Shown: piece after piece, positions 1 to 6,433 of the stretch
How positions within the stretch are numbered: the first letter of the stretch is position 1
Layout: every line of letters begins with the position of its first letter
NCBI GenBank assembly: GCA_031282465.1
Contig: JAITDR010000160.1
Coordinates: forward strand, 1 to 8,239
DNA: 8,239 nucleotides
DNA from: Desulfovibrio sp.
GTDB lineage: Bacteria; Desulfobacterota; Desulfovibrionia; Desulfovibrionales; Desulfovibrionaceae
Reading direction: 5' to 3'
Translations under genes and position numbers: made by a program
The notes under the pieces: model-generated
What the model was told of the DNA's origin: nothing
What the model saw: only the letters and a program-made list of their open reading frames with translations
Database searches by the model: none

Positions 1-281
1 CGGGCCAGCCTTCCCGAAGCCGGCAAGGCCACCGCGTTGGCGACGGCGTAAGAAGTGATTACCCATGTGCCCTGCGTGCCGGCGGCCCCGAGATTGCCGG
101 CAATGGTCGGCACGGCCACATTGGCGATGGTGGAGTCCAACACCTGCATAAAGGTCGCCAGCGGCAGGGCAAAGGTCAGCAGCGCAAGAGCGGCCCCCTG
201 CAACGGCGGATACGTCCCGCTCCGTTGCGGAGGACCGGCGGACGGCGCGCCGGGAGGGCGTTGTGCGCGCGTGCTGCTCAT
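1..281 (-). CDS. emrB: EmrB/DHA2-family drug efflux permease, N-terminal fragment (cut by window edge)
   Basis: Only the first 93 codons lie in the window; the rest runs off the left edge. Translating the minus strand from the ATG at 279-281 gives a hydrophilic leader of about 28 residues, then a first membrane helix (about 29-48) running into QVLDSTIANVAVP (46-58), the signature at the end of helix 1 in 14-TM DHA2 major facilitator drug:H+ antiporters. A second helix starts at about 71 with GTWVITSYAVANAVALP, also typical of EmrB. In this family the permease sits in the inner membrane and joins an EmrA adaptor and a TolC-type outer-membrane channel to expel hydrophobic compounds. Its neighbour 164 nt upstream on the same strand encodes that adaptor, so the pair is probably co-transcribed. 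The start is not certain: no good Shine-Dalgarno precedes the ATG, and an in-frame TTG at 291-293 is possible. Substrate unknown. Confidence 0.9.
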   Translation of the reverse strand, partial: MSSTRAQRPPGAPSAGPPQRSGTYPPLQGAALALLTFALPLATFMQVLDSTIANVAVPTIAGNLGAAGTQGTWVITSYAVANAVALPASGRLA

Positions 282-445
282 ACTGTGTTTCAATCCGCAG
301 CCGGCTCCATCCGCCGACTCACTCCGTCAAGGAACTCTTGGTGAAATCCGGATAGATCCTGCTCGATCTGCGCCGAGAGGCAGGGGCGCAACCGGGCGGG
401 CGCTGCAAAACCGGCGTTTTCGTCGATTTTGCGAATGCCTCTGCG
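282..445. other. emrA-emrB spacer, 164 nt
   Basis: This gap between the adaptor stop and the permease start is longer than usual for an emrAB pair. I see no convincing reading frame and no clear terminator. A short inverted repeat AAAAC (407-411) / GTTTT (416-420) with a 4-nt loop lies near the adaptor stop. An alternative pairing GCAAAA (405-410) / TTTTGC (427-432) is also possible. Neither is followed by a T-run in the direction of transcription, so read-through from emrA into emrB is expected. Confidence 0.5.
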
Positions 446-1726
446 CTATTCCGCGTTATGTGCGATAATCTCCGCGATTTCCCTGTCGATTTCCGTTGTA
501 TCGTATACCTGCACTGTTGTGGAATATAACGGAGTTTCAGGGAATATCGCAGTGTTCCCGTCTTTTTCGGAGGCCGCGGACTCCGCAACGCGGCCGCCGT
601 TTTCGGAGGAAGAAGCGGCGCAGGCAAGCAAGGCGCCGCCGGCATCGCTCACATCCACCTCAACAAGGCAGGAGAGGCCGACCAGCAACGGGTTCTTCTT
701 CAGATCGTCCTGATTCAAACGGATTTTCACCGGCACGCGCTGCACGACCTTAATCCAGTTGCCTGTGGCGTTTTCCGGCGGCAACAGGGAAAAACTGCTG
801 CCCGTACCGGCGGAAAAACCGACCACTTCTCCCCGGTAGGCAGCCGAACGACCGTATATATCCGCGCGGATGTTCACGGCTTGACCGACACGCATCCCGG
901 CCAACTGCACTTCTTTGAAGTTGGCGTCCACCCAGATGTCGTGCAGCGGCACAACGGCCATCAGCGGAAGACCCGGCGTGACGTGCATGCCCACCTGTAC
1001 GCTGCGGCGGGCCGTGTACCCGTCGACCGGACTCCGCACCTCGCAACGCTTCCAGGCAAGCCATGCCTCCCGCAGCTCCTGCGCCTTTTGTCGTACCGCC
1101 GGCTGCCCGGCCGGCGGCGTGCGCAAAACCAGAGCCCGGTTGCTTTGATATTCCAATTTCGCGGCTTCCAGAGCCTTCTGCGCTATGCGCATATCCTCAA
1201 GCGCGTGCGCAACCTCTTCTTCGCTGACAGCCATGGCTGTTTTGCGGTTTTTCCGACGGTTGTAATCGCCGGCGGCCTTTTCAAGCTCGGCCTGCCGCAG
1301 AGCGACGACCTTTTCCAGGCGGTCGACCTCCAAAATAAGCCTGCGCGTACTCCGAACAGTATCGGCCAAAGCCGCCCTGCCGCGTTCCAGAGCAAGCAGC
1401 GCGTCCGTGTCGTCCAGACGTACCAGAAGTTGTCCGGCTTTTACCGGGAGGGTGTTGTCCGTCAAAATCGCCTTCACATTGCCCGTTACCTGTGAGGAAA
1501 TGCGAATCTGATTCCCGGCCGTGTACGCGTCGTCCGTGGACTCGACGGTACTCAAAAAGAAGAACCAATAAGCGAACCACCCCGAGCCGGCGAGAAAAAA
1601 TATTCCCGCCAGAAGTTTGAGCACGCGCGGCCGGGCGGTGCTGTGCGCCGCGACGGCCGCCTGCGGAGCACTTCGGTCGCCGGCTGTTTCCTGTGATGCG
1701 TCGTAAGAAGCGCGATCGCCGCTCAT
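446..1726 (-). CDS. emrA: EmrA-type periplasmic adaptor (HlyD / membrane fusion protein) of an MFS efflux pump
   Basis: The product is 426 aa. It has a cytoplasmic N-terminus of about 34 residues, one membrane anchor (about 35-58), then the hallmark STDDAYTAGN (63-72) and a biotinyl-lipoyl-like half motif up to about 105. A long alpha-helical hairpin follows (about 107-225), then the returning half with RSPVDGYTARRSVQVGMHV (231-249). The beta-barrel region carries VDANFKEVQL (266-275) and PPENATGNWIKVVQRVPVKI (316-335), diagnostic of EmrA rather than AcrA or ABC-type adaptors. In this family the protein links an inner-membrane MFS permease to a TolC-like channel. The permease lies immediately downstream; no TolC homologue is in the window. 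I chose the ATG at 1724-1726 because an AGGAG lies a suitable distance upstream. In-frame ATGs at 1756 and 1792 fall inside the predicted promoter/operator and are unlikely starts. The length is slightly above that of E. coli EmrA (about 390 aa), mainly from the Ser/Ala/Glu-rich stretch at about 362-395. Confidence 0.93.
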   Translation of the reverse strand: MSGDRASYDASQETAGDRSAPQAAVAAHSTARPRVLKLLAGIFFLAGSGWFAYWFFFLSTVESTDDAYTAGNQIRISSQVTGNVKAILTDNTLPVKAGQLLVRLDDTDALLALERGRAALADTVRSTRRLILEVDRLEKVVALRQAELEKAAGDYNRRKNRKTAMAVSEEEVAHALEDMRIAQKALEAAKLEYQSNRALVLRTPPAGQPAVRQKAQELREAWLAWKRCEVRSPVDGYTARRSVQVGMHVTPGLPLMAVVPLHDIWVDANFKEVQLAGMRVGQAVNIRADIYGRSAAYRGEVVGFSAGTGSSFSLLPPENATGNWIKVVQRVPVKIRLNQDDLKKNPLLVGLSCLVEVDVSDAGGALLACAASSSENGGRVAESAASEKDGNTAIFPETPLYSTTVQVYDTTEIDREIAEIIAHNAE

Positions 1727-1731
1727 CGTCC

Positions 1732-1740
1732 CGTCTCCTG
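1732..1740 (-). promoter_or_regulatory. Ribosome binding site fixing the emrA start
   Basis: The minus strand reads CAGGAGACGGGACGATG. The AGGAG core is about 8 nt before the ATG at 1724-1726. Neither upstream in-frame ATG has such a site, so this decides the start. Confidence 0.7.
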
Positions 1741-1747
1741 CAAGGCG

Positions 1748-1791
1748 TGACCTCATGGAAAAGTTGTATATACAACCGTCCCATGAGGTCA
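1748..1791. promoter_or_regulatory. 44-bp concentric palindrome, probable operator of emrAB
   Basis: Outer arms TGACCTCATGG (1748-1758) and CCATGAGGTCA (1781-1791) are perfect 11-nt inverted repeats. Centred on exactly the same axis (between 1769 and 1770) is a perfect 14-nt palindrome, GTTGTATATACAAC (1763-1776). The two 4-nt gaps (aaaa and cgtc) are the only unpaired parts, so 36 of 44 bases obey the dyad. The element covers the predicted emrA promoter from -35 to the start site, the classic position for a repressor. MarR- or TetR-type repressors commonly control such pumps, but no regulator gene is in the window, so the protein is not identified. Confidence 0.75.
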
Positions 1792-1792
1792 A
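1765..1792 (-). promoter_or_regulatory. Predicted sigma70-type promoter of emrAB
   Basis: On the minus strand TTGACC (1787-1792) is followed after 16 nt by TATACA (1765-1770). Transcription would begin near 1758, leaving a leader of about 32 nt before the emrA ATG. The -35 lies in the right outer arm and the -10 in the central palindrome of the operator, so repressor and polymerase binding should exclude one another. Confidence 0.6.
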
Positions 1793-1818
1793 CTTTTTTT
1801 CGGCCCTTCCGGGTTGCC

Positions 1819-1952
1819 GACGGTTCCGTCACTATCGTATTTTGCGCTTGAAAGTATCGCTTGACGGCGAACCAGGTTCGCCTTGCGGTACTTTCGCGGC
1901 AGGATTTGCGCGGCAAATCCTTGCGGAGCGATTCGACGTTTTCAATGTCGAA
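1819..1952. repeat. Cluster of consecutive hairpins between the hemerythrin receptor gene and emrA
   Basis: Four inverted repeats lie in 134 nt: GACGG/CCGTC (1819-1830); a long broken stem AAAGTA (1851-1856) / TACTTT (1889-1894), with CGC/GCG inside it and a perfect core GGCGAAC (1866-1872) / GTTCGCC (1876-1882); GGATTTGC (1902-1909) / GCAAATCC (1913-1920); and TTCGAC (1932-1937) / GTCGAA (1947-1952). The last begins 6 nt after the receptor stop codon. The octamer CCTTGCGG occurs twice (1881-1888 and 1919-1926), overlapping the edge of a hairpin each time. None is followed by a T-run on the minus strand, so they are not textbook intrinsic terminators. They could be a REP-like dispersed repeat or a 3'-end stabiliser; the sequence alone does not say which. 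Confidence 0.6.
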
Positions 1953-1957
1953 CCTCT

Positions 1958-3703
1958 CTATTTATAGGCGGCCGGCTTTTTGCGCGCGGCGCGTTCCTCT
2001 TCCACCAGACCTTTGACGAAAGGCGCGTACTGGTGGTCGGTGATACGGATGTGGTTCAACAGCCAACTCTTGAGAAATTCAAGCAGATCTTCGCCGACTT
2101 CCCGGCCGGCGGCGAGGTTGCGCTCCACATCCACAACCTTTTCCACAAAGTTCCTGTGAATCTGCGTGTGCTTTCCCGTGTCCGGATACCCCGTGCGCGA
2201 AAAATAGTATTCCTCGGTGCCGAAGTGGCTGGCGGTGTACTGCTTGAGCCCGGCGACGATACCCGCGATATCGCCGCTGCGTTGCGCGGCGACGGCGCGA
2301 TTCAGGGAATTGATGTAGGCGCAGAGCATCTTGTGCTGGCTGTCTATCAGATCTATGCCGGTAGCTAAGTCGGGCGTCCAATTTATGAGTTTCAAGGGCT
2401 GCCCGCCGACGTTCGTATCACCGCGTTTCAGGGAATCGCCGATGTACTCCAGACTTTCCATGTCCGACAGGACGCGTACCAGATAGGCCGTGAAATGCTG
2501 TACGCTGTCGGCTGTGTCGGCGGCCGCGCCGGAAACGTCTTCCAGAGCGTCGTTGGTGCGGCTGCTGCCTTCCGTCGCCTCGCCCATGGCCCTGACGACG
2601 GTGTCGAGTTGTGCGGCGGCTTCTTCCAGGTCTTTGACAATGGCGTCCATGGCTTCGCCCGCCGTGGAGGCGCGCACCGCGCTGCTCACAATCAGGTCCG
2701 CCGCGTCGGTGACGGCCCGCATGTTCTCGGCGGCGCTTTCCTGTATGCCGCTCAATGCGTGGTGGACCTCGGTCGTAGCGCCCATGGTTTTTTCCGCCAG
2801 CTTGCGTACTTCGTCGGCGACAACCGCGAAGCCGCGTCCGGCTTCACCGGCCCGCGCCGCCTCAATGGCCGCGTTCAAGGCCAGCAGATTCGTCTGGTCG
2901 GCTACTTCGCTGATGACCCCCATGACCGAGGAAATGCCGCGCGTTTGTTCCTCCATCCGGCTCATGGCTTCGCGCAGGGCCAAGGTGACGCTTTTGACGT
3001 GTTCAATGTCGTCGACGGCGACGCGCAGGTCGCGCGAACAATCGCGGGCTTTGCCGCGCGAGGCCTCCGCCTCCTCCGAAGCGATATGCACGGCGCGGGA
3101 GGCGTCCCCGGCGCTGTCGGCTATACGCGCCATTTCTCCGGTGATGTCGCTGAGGCGGAAGCGCTGGACTTCCGCGCCTTCCCCTACATCCGCCACAAGG
3201 CCGGCCAAGGCGCGCATATGCCCGGTCAGGTTCTCGCATAAGTGGTCGGTCTGCCCGGCGATTTCCGCAAGGTACCTTTCCACGGCGTCAAGTCGCTCCA
3301 GACGCGGCCGAACGTCGGCCGCGCGGCGCTCCGCTTCCTCAGCAAGAGCGGCGGCATGCGCTTCCGCCTTCCGCGTCCGTTCCCGTTCTTCACCCATGCG
3401 GGCGTGCAGGGCGCGCAGTGCGTCCGCAAGCGGCGCGGCGGGGGTGGACGCGAATGCCGCGGGGGAGTCGGCATTCGCGGCATCGGCCGACAACGCGCGA
3501 GCATACACGCCGAGTTCGTCAAACAAGCGGCGGACCGAACGGATGCCCGCCGCGCAGGACGCAATGCAGGCCAAAGATGCCGCCAGGGTCAGGCCGGAAA
3601 ATAAAGCGGCATAGCGGCCGTAAAACGCGGCGATCAGCGCGCACGCGCCGCAAAACACCAGCGCCGCCAAGGAGGAAGGAAGCAGAACGCGTAGGGGCCG
3701 CAT
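1958..3703 (-). CDS. Methyl-accepting chemotaxis protein with C-terminal hemerythrin domain (DcrH-like)
   Basis: The product is 581 aa. Two membrane helices (about 7-28 and 33-53) are joined by only a few residues, so there is essentially no periplasmic sensor. The HAMP region is not canonical; an Ala/Glu/Arg-rich coiled coil (about 95-145) leads into the signalling domain. The receptor hairpin tip is plain: [20 protein letters not shown] (264-283), then a conserved stretch to about 306, which binds CheA/CheW. The C-terminal 140 residues form a hemerythrin domain with all seven expected diiron ligands: His457, His493, Glu497, His512, His516, His551 and Asp556. Desulfovibrio DcrH is the precedent for such a fusion, where the diiron site senses O2/redox state; by analogy this is an aerotaxis or redox receptor sensing in the cytoplasm. 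There is no CheR-docking pentapeptide at the C-terminus. The ATG at 3701-3703 is preceded by AGAGGAG at good spacing. It is probably monocistronic, 230 nt upstream of emrA. Confidence 0.95.
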   Translation of the reverse strand: MRPLRVLLPSSLAALVFCGACALIAAFYGRYAALFSGLTLAASLACIASCAAGIRSVRRLFDELGVYARALSADAANADSPAAFASTPAAPLADALRALHARMGEERERTRKAEAHAAALAEEAERRAADVRPRLERLDAVERYLAEIAGQTDHLCENLTGHMRALAGLVADVGEGAEVQRFRLSDITGEMARIADSAGDASRAVHIASEEAEASRGKARDCSRDLRVAVDDIEHVKSVTLALREAMSRMEEQTRGISSVMGVISEVADQTNLLALNAAIEAARAGEAGRGFAVVADEVRKLAEKTMGATTEVHHALSGIQESAAENMRAVTDAADLIVSSAVRASTAGEAMDAIVKDLEEAAAQLDTVVRAMGEATEGSSRTNDALEDVSGAAADTADSVQHFTAYLVRVLSDMESLEYIGDSLKRGDTNVGGQPLKLINWTPDLATGIDLIDSQHKMLCAYINSLNRAVAAQRSGDIAGIVAGLKQYTASHFGTEEYYFSRTGYPDTGKHTQIHRNFVEKVVDVERNLAAGREVGEDLLEFLKSWLLNHIRITDHQYAPFVKGLVEEERAARKKPAAYK

Positions 3704-3768
3704 ATAAACTCCTCTGCATTTCCAGCGCAGGGCGCTTCGCCTGGGCGGCGTCCCAACGGCGCCCCGTA

Positions 3769-3797
3769 TTGGATTTTCGGTGAATTGCTGCTACCAT
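3769..3797 (+). promoter_or_regulatory. Possible promoter of the DUF853 ATPase gene
   Basis: Plus strand TTGGAT (3769-3774), a 17-nt spacer and TACCAT (3792-3797). The -10 matches the consensus at 4 of 6 positions and occupies the same base pairs as the -10 of the divergent receptor promoter. The -35 is weak, so this is tentative. Confidence 0.35.
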
Positions 3798-3821
3798 AAG
3801 TCCGTCCGAAACGCCCGTCAA
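3793..3821 (-). promoter_or_regulatory. Predicted promoter of the hemerythrin chemoreceptor gene
   Basis: Minus strand TTGACG (3816-3821), a 17-nt spacer and TATGGT (3793-3798) give a good sigma70-type promoter. Transcription would start near 3786, with a GC-rich leader of about 80 nt. Confidence 0.55.
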
Positions 3822-3902
3822 CAGTGAACCGACTCTCGGCCCGAGCAGGCGCAAGGCCGGACATTGCCCCGGCAGGGGAAATTTTTTACAAGGCGGGATG
3901 CA

Positions 3903-5396
3903 ATGATTGACAGAGAGAACCGTCCGTTGCTGGCGGTGGAGCAGGCGGGTCGTGAATTTTTGGCTCTTGTCCCGAAGACGGCCAACCGCCACGGGTTGAT
4001 TGCCGGGGCAACGGGTACGGGTAAAACCGTGACCTTGCAGTCTATGGCGGAAACATTCAGCGACCTTGGTGTGCCTGTATTCGCCGCCGACGTCAAGGGC
4101 GATCTGTCCGGCCCTGCCGAGGCGGGCGGCAATGCGGAAAGCGTACGCAGGCGGGTGCGCGAGTGGGGGCTGGAGGAGCGGGGATTTTCTTTCCGCTCGT
4201 ATCCCGTGCAGTTTTGGGATGTCTTCGGCAGCGCCGGCGTACCGGTGCGGGCGACGGTTGCCGGCATGGGGCCGCTGTTGCTGGGTCGGCTCCTCGACCT
4301 CAATGAAACGCAGACGGCCGTGCTGCACATGGTCTTTGCCGTTGCCGCCGACGAGGGCCTGGAACTGGCGGACCTCAAGGATTTGCGCAGGGCGCTGGAG
4401 TATGTGAGCGGCAACGCCCCGCGTTATGCCTCCGCCTACGGCAACATTACGGCGGCAAGCGCGGGGGCGGTGCAGCGCGGCCTGATGTTGTTGGCCTCTC
4501 AGGGCGCCGAAGCCTTTTTCGGGGAACCGGCGCTGAACGTGGAGGACTTCATCCGGACCGAGGACGGCAGAGGGATACTCAACATTCTGGCCGCCGACAG
4601 ATTAATCAGGGCGCCCAAGCTGTACGCCGTGTTCCTTGTCTGGCTGCTGACCCGGCTGTTCGAAGTTTTGCCCGAAACGGGGGACCCGGATAAACCCAAG
4701 CTGGTTTTTTTCTTCGACGAGGCACATCTGCTTTTCAACGATGCCCCCCGGGCCCTGCTTGAGAAGGTCGAGCAGGTAGTGCGGCTGATTCGCTCCAAGG
4801 GCGTGGGGGTCTATTTCGTGTCCCAGTCGCCGTCCGATCTGCCCGATGCGGTACTCGGCCAACTCGGCAACCGGGTGCAGCATGCCCTGCGGGCTTTTAC
4901 GCCCAGGGATCAGAAGGCCGTGCGCGCTGCTGCCGGGACGTTTCGGGCAAACCCCGCCTTTTCCGTGGAACGGGCGCTGACGGAACTGGGCACGGGGGAG
5001 GCGCTGGTGTCCCTGCTGGATGAAAAGGGCATGCCGCGTCCTGTGGAGCGGGCGTTCATTCTGCCGCCGCAGGGCAGGATAGGCCCGATTGATCCCGCAG
5101 AACGCGAGAGCCTGTTTAAAGGTTCTCTCTTGTACCGCGTGTACGGACGGCGGGAGGAGCGCGTCACGGCCTTTGAACGCCTGGAGGGAGCCGAAACGGC
5201 CAAGGAACGCGCAACGCGGGAAAAAATCGAAGCCGAGGCCGCGAAAGAAGAAGCAAAGCACCGCGCCGCGCAGGAAAAAGAAGAACAGCGGGCGGGCGAG
5301 CGACAACGGCGTTTCTGGGGGGGCATGGCCAAGTCCGTACTGGCCCCTCTGGCCCGTTCCGTACTCAGGTCGTTGTTCCGGGGTGGACGCGGATAA
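3903..5396 (+). CDS. DUF853 / HerA-like P-loop ATPase (YjgR family)
   Basis: The product is 497 aa, close to the usual length of about 500 for this family. It opens with a short beta-rich lead-in, then a Walker A motif GATGTGKT (35-42) in the context NRHGLIAGATGTGKTVTLQ. Next come the family-typical ADVKGDLSG (62-70) and PVQFWDVFG (101-109). The Walker B is LVFFFDEAH (267-275), followed by FVSQSPSDLP (305-314) and a candidate arginine-finger segment LGNRVQHALRAFTPRDQ (321-337). The C-terminus (about 425-470) is a highly charged Glu/Lys/Arg/Ala helix, then a basic tail. HerA/FtsK-type ATPases usually form hexameric rings that move DNA or peptides, but the physiological role of DUF853 proteins is not established. 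The N-terminal HAS barrel of true HerA is absent and no NurA nuclease is nearby, so it should not be called an end-resection helicase. The ATG at 3903 follows an AAGG; an upstream in-frame TTG at 3864 is less likely. Downstream it converges with the dehydratase gene. Confidence 0.9.
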   Translation: MIDRENRPLLAVEQAGREFLALVPKTANRHGLIAGATGTGKTVTLQSMAETFSDLGVPVFAADVKGDLSGPAEAGGNAESVRRRVREWGLEERGFSFRSYPVQFWDVFGSAGVPVRATVAGMGPLLLGRLLDLNETQTAVLHMVFAVAADEGLELADLKDLRRALEYVSGNAPRYASAYGNITAASAGAVQRGLMLLASQGAEAFFGEPALNVEDFIRTEDGRGILNILAADRLIRAPKLYAVFLVWLLTRLFEVLPETGDPDKPKLVFFFDEAHLLFNDAPRALLEKVEQVVRLIRSKGVGVYFVSQSPSDLPDAVLGQLGNRVQHALRAFTPRDQKAVRAAAGTFRANPAFSVERALTELGTGEALVSLLDEKGMPRPVERAFILPPQGRIGPIDPAERESLFKGSLLYRVYGRREERVTAFERLEGAETAKERATREKIEAEAAKEEAKHRAAQEKEEQRAGERQRRFWGGMAKSVLAPLARSVLRSLFRGGRG

Positions 5397-5464
5397 GCGG
5401 GAGGGTGTGATTGAAGAAGCCGCGCCCTGCGCCGGCTCGCGGGGTCGGCGGGAGCCGTCCGCGC
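5397..5464. terminator. Convergent 68-nt gap with a weak GC hairpin
   Basis: CGGCTC (5433-5438) pairs with GAGCCG (5452-5457) across a 13-nt loop, between two converging stop codons. It could end transcription from both sides, but neither side has a T-run, so it is at best a weak or factor-assisted terminator. Confidence 0.25.
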
Positions 5465-6430
5465 TCAGCGGAGCAGATCGGCGTATTTTTCCAGGTCTAC
5501 GTTCCCGCCGGAGAGCACGACGCCCGCGCGCCTGCCGGCGAGATCCACGCGGCCCGCAAACACGGCGGCTGCGGCCAGACAACCCGTGGGTTCGACGACT
5601 ATCTTCATTCTTTCCGCAAAGAAGCGCATCGTTTGCGCGAGTTCCGCATCGGATACCGTCAGGATGTCTTTCACCAGTCCCCGGATGACGGGAAAGGTAA
5701 AACGCCCGAGGTGCGTGGTCTGCGCGCCGTCGGCGATGGTTTGCGGAGTTGCGGTTGTTATGATGCGCCCGCAGCGAAAGCTCTGCCGGCCGTCGTCGCC
5801 GGCTTCCGGCTCGACGCCGTAAATTTCGCAGTCAGGACAAAGGGCGCGGGCCGCAACGGCGCAGCCTGAAAGCAGGCCGCCCCCGCCCAAAGGGGTCAGA
5901 AGCAGGTCCAACGGGCCTGCGTCTTCGATCAATTCCGCCGCGCAGGTGCCCTGGCCCGCCATTACGTCCGGATGATCATAGGGAGGAATGAGCGTCAATC
6001 CCTGCTCTGCCGCGAGTTGCGCCCCCAACGCCTCCCTGTCTTCCGTCCGGCGGTCGTAGAACCGTATCTCCGCGCCGTAGCCCCGCGCAGCCGCGACTTT
6101 TGCGGCCGGCGCATCACCGGGCATGACGACGACCGCCCTGATGCCGAGCAGCTTCGCCGAAAGGGCCACGGCCTGGGCGTGGTTGCCGGAGGAAAAGGTC
6201 ACGACGCCCGCGGCCTTTTGCTCCCCCGTAAAACGGGAAAGGGCGTTGAAAGCGCCCCGGAATTTGAAGGCGCCCATGCGCTGAAAGTTCTCACATTTGA
6301 ACAGCAGCGTGCCGCCGGCGCGCGCGTCGGCCGTGGAGGAGGTCAGGACAGGGGTGCGGTGCGCCGCGCCGGAAATACGCCCGCGGGCCGCGACGATATC
6401 GTCATACGAAACGGCAAAGGCATCATCCAT
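5465..6430 (-). CDS. PLP-dependent threonine/serine dehydratase (fold type II; serine racemase / hydroxyaspartate ammonia-lyase-like)
   Basis: The product is 321 aa, a single catalytic domain with no C-terminal ACT or threonine deaminase regulatory region, so it resembles the catabolic rather than the IlvA biosynthetic enzymes. FKCENFQRMGAFKFRGAFNA (44-63) contains the Schiff-base lysine Lys56. SSGNHAQAVALSAKLLG (80-96) binds the substrate carboxylate, GGGGLLSG (182-189) cradles the PLP phosphate, and SGGN (307-310) contacts the pyridine nitrogen. The expected reaction is deamination of L-threonine or L-serine to 2-oxobutyrate or pyruvate plus ammonia. The ENFQRxGxFKFRGA form is also shared with serine racemase and L-threo-3-hydroxyaspartate ammonia-lyase, so the substrate is open. 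The ATG at 6428-6430 has GGAG 6 nt upstream and begins 3 nt after the glycosyltransferase stop, indicating co-transcription and likely translational coupling. No direct metabolic link to that glycosyltransferase is apparent. Confidence 0.92.
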   Translation of the reverse strand: MDDAFAVSYDDIVAARGRISGAAHRTPVLTSSTADARAGGTLLFKCENFQRMGAFKFRGAFNALSRFTGEQKAAGVVTFSSGNHAQAVALSAKLLGIRAVVVMPGDAPAAKVAAARGYGAEIRFYDRRTEDREALGAQLAAEQGLTLIPPYDHPDVMAGQGTCAAELIEDAGPLDLLLTPLGGGGLLSGCAVAARALCPDCEIYGVEPEAGDDGRQSFRCGRIITTATPQTIADGAQTTHLGRFTFPVIRGLVKDILTVSDAELAQTMRFFAERMKIVVEPTGCLAAAAVFAGRVDLAGRRAGVVLSGGNVDLEKYADLLR

Positions 6431-6433
6431 GCG

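Noticed and set aside
1748..1791. Terminal inverted repeats of an insertion sequence
   Set aside because: The arms are only 22 nt apart and enclose a promoter, with no transposase nearby; an operator explains them better.
1801..1830. GC stem near a T-run as a terminator for the hemerythrin receptor gene
   Set aside because: In the receptor's direction the stem is followed by an A-run, not a T-run, so the polarity is wrong.
1281..1916. 211-codon frame on the minus strand starting in the hairpin spacer
   Set aside because: Most of it is an alternative frame of emrA. The first part lies over the hairpin cluster and operator, with no ribosome site that I can see.
2490..3614. Long open frame (374 codons) on the plus strand
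   Set aside because: It is antisense to the chemoreceptor, of low-complexity Ala/Ser/Arg composition and without any recognisable domain. Long antisense frames are common in GC-rich receptor genes.
3903..5396. HerA-NurA DNA end-resection or phage-defence system
   Set aside because: The ATPase is of DUF853 type without a HAS barrel, and no nuclease or other defence gene adjoins it.
4602..5582. 326-codon open frame on the minus strand
   Set aside because: It is antisense to the DUF853 ATPase, whose Walker motifs lie in the plus frame, and its composition is atypical.
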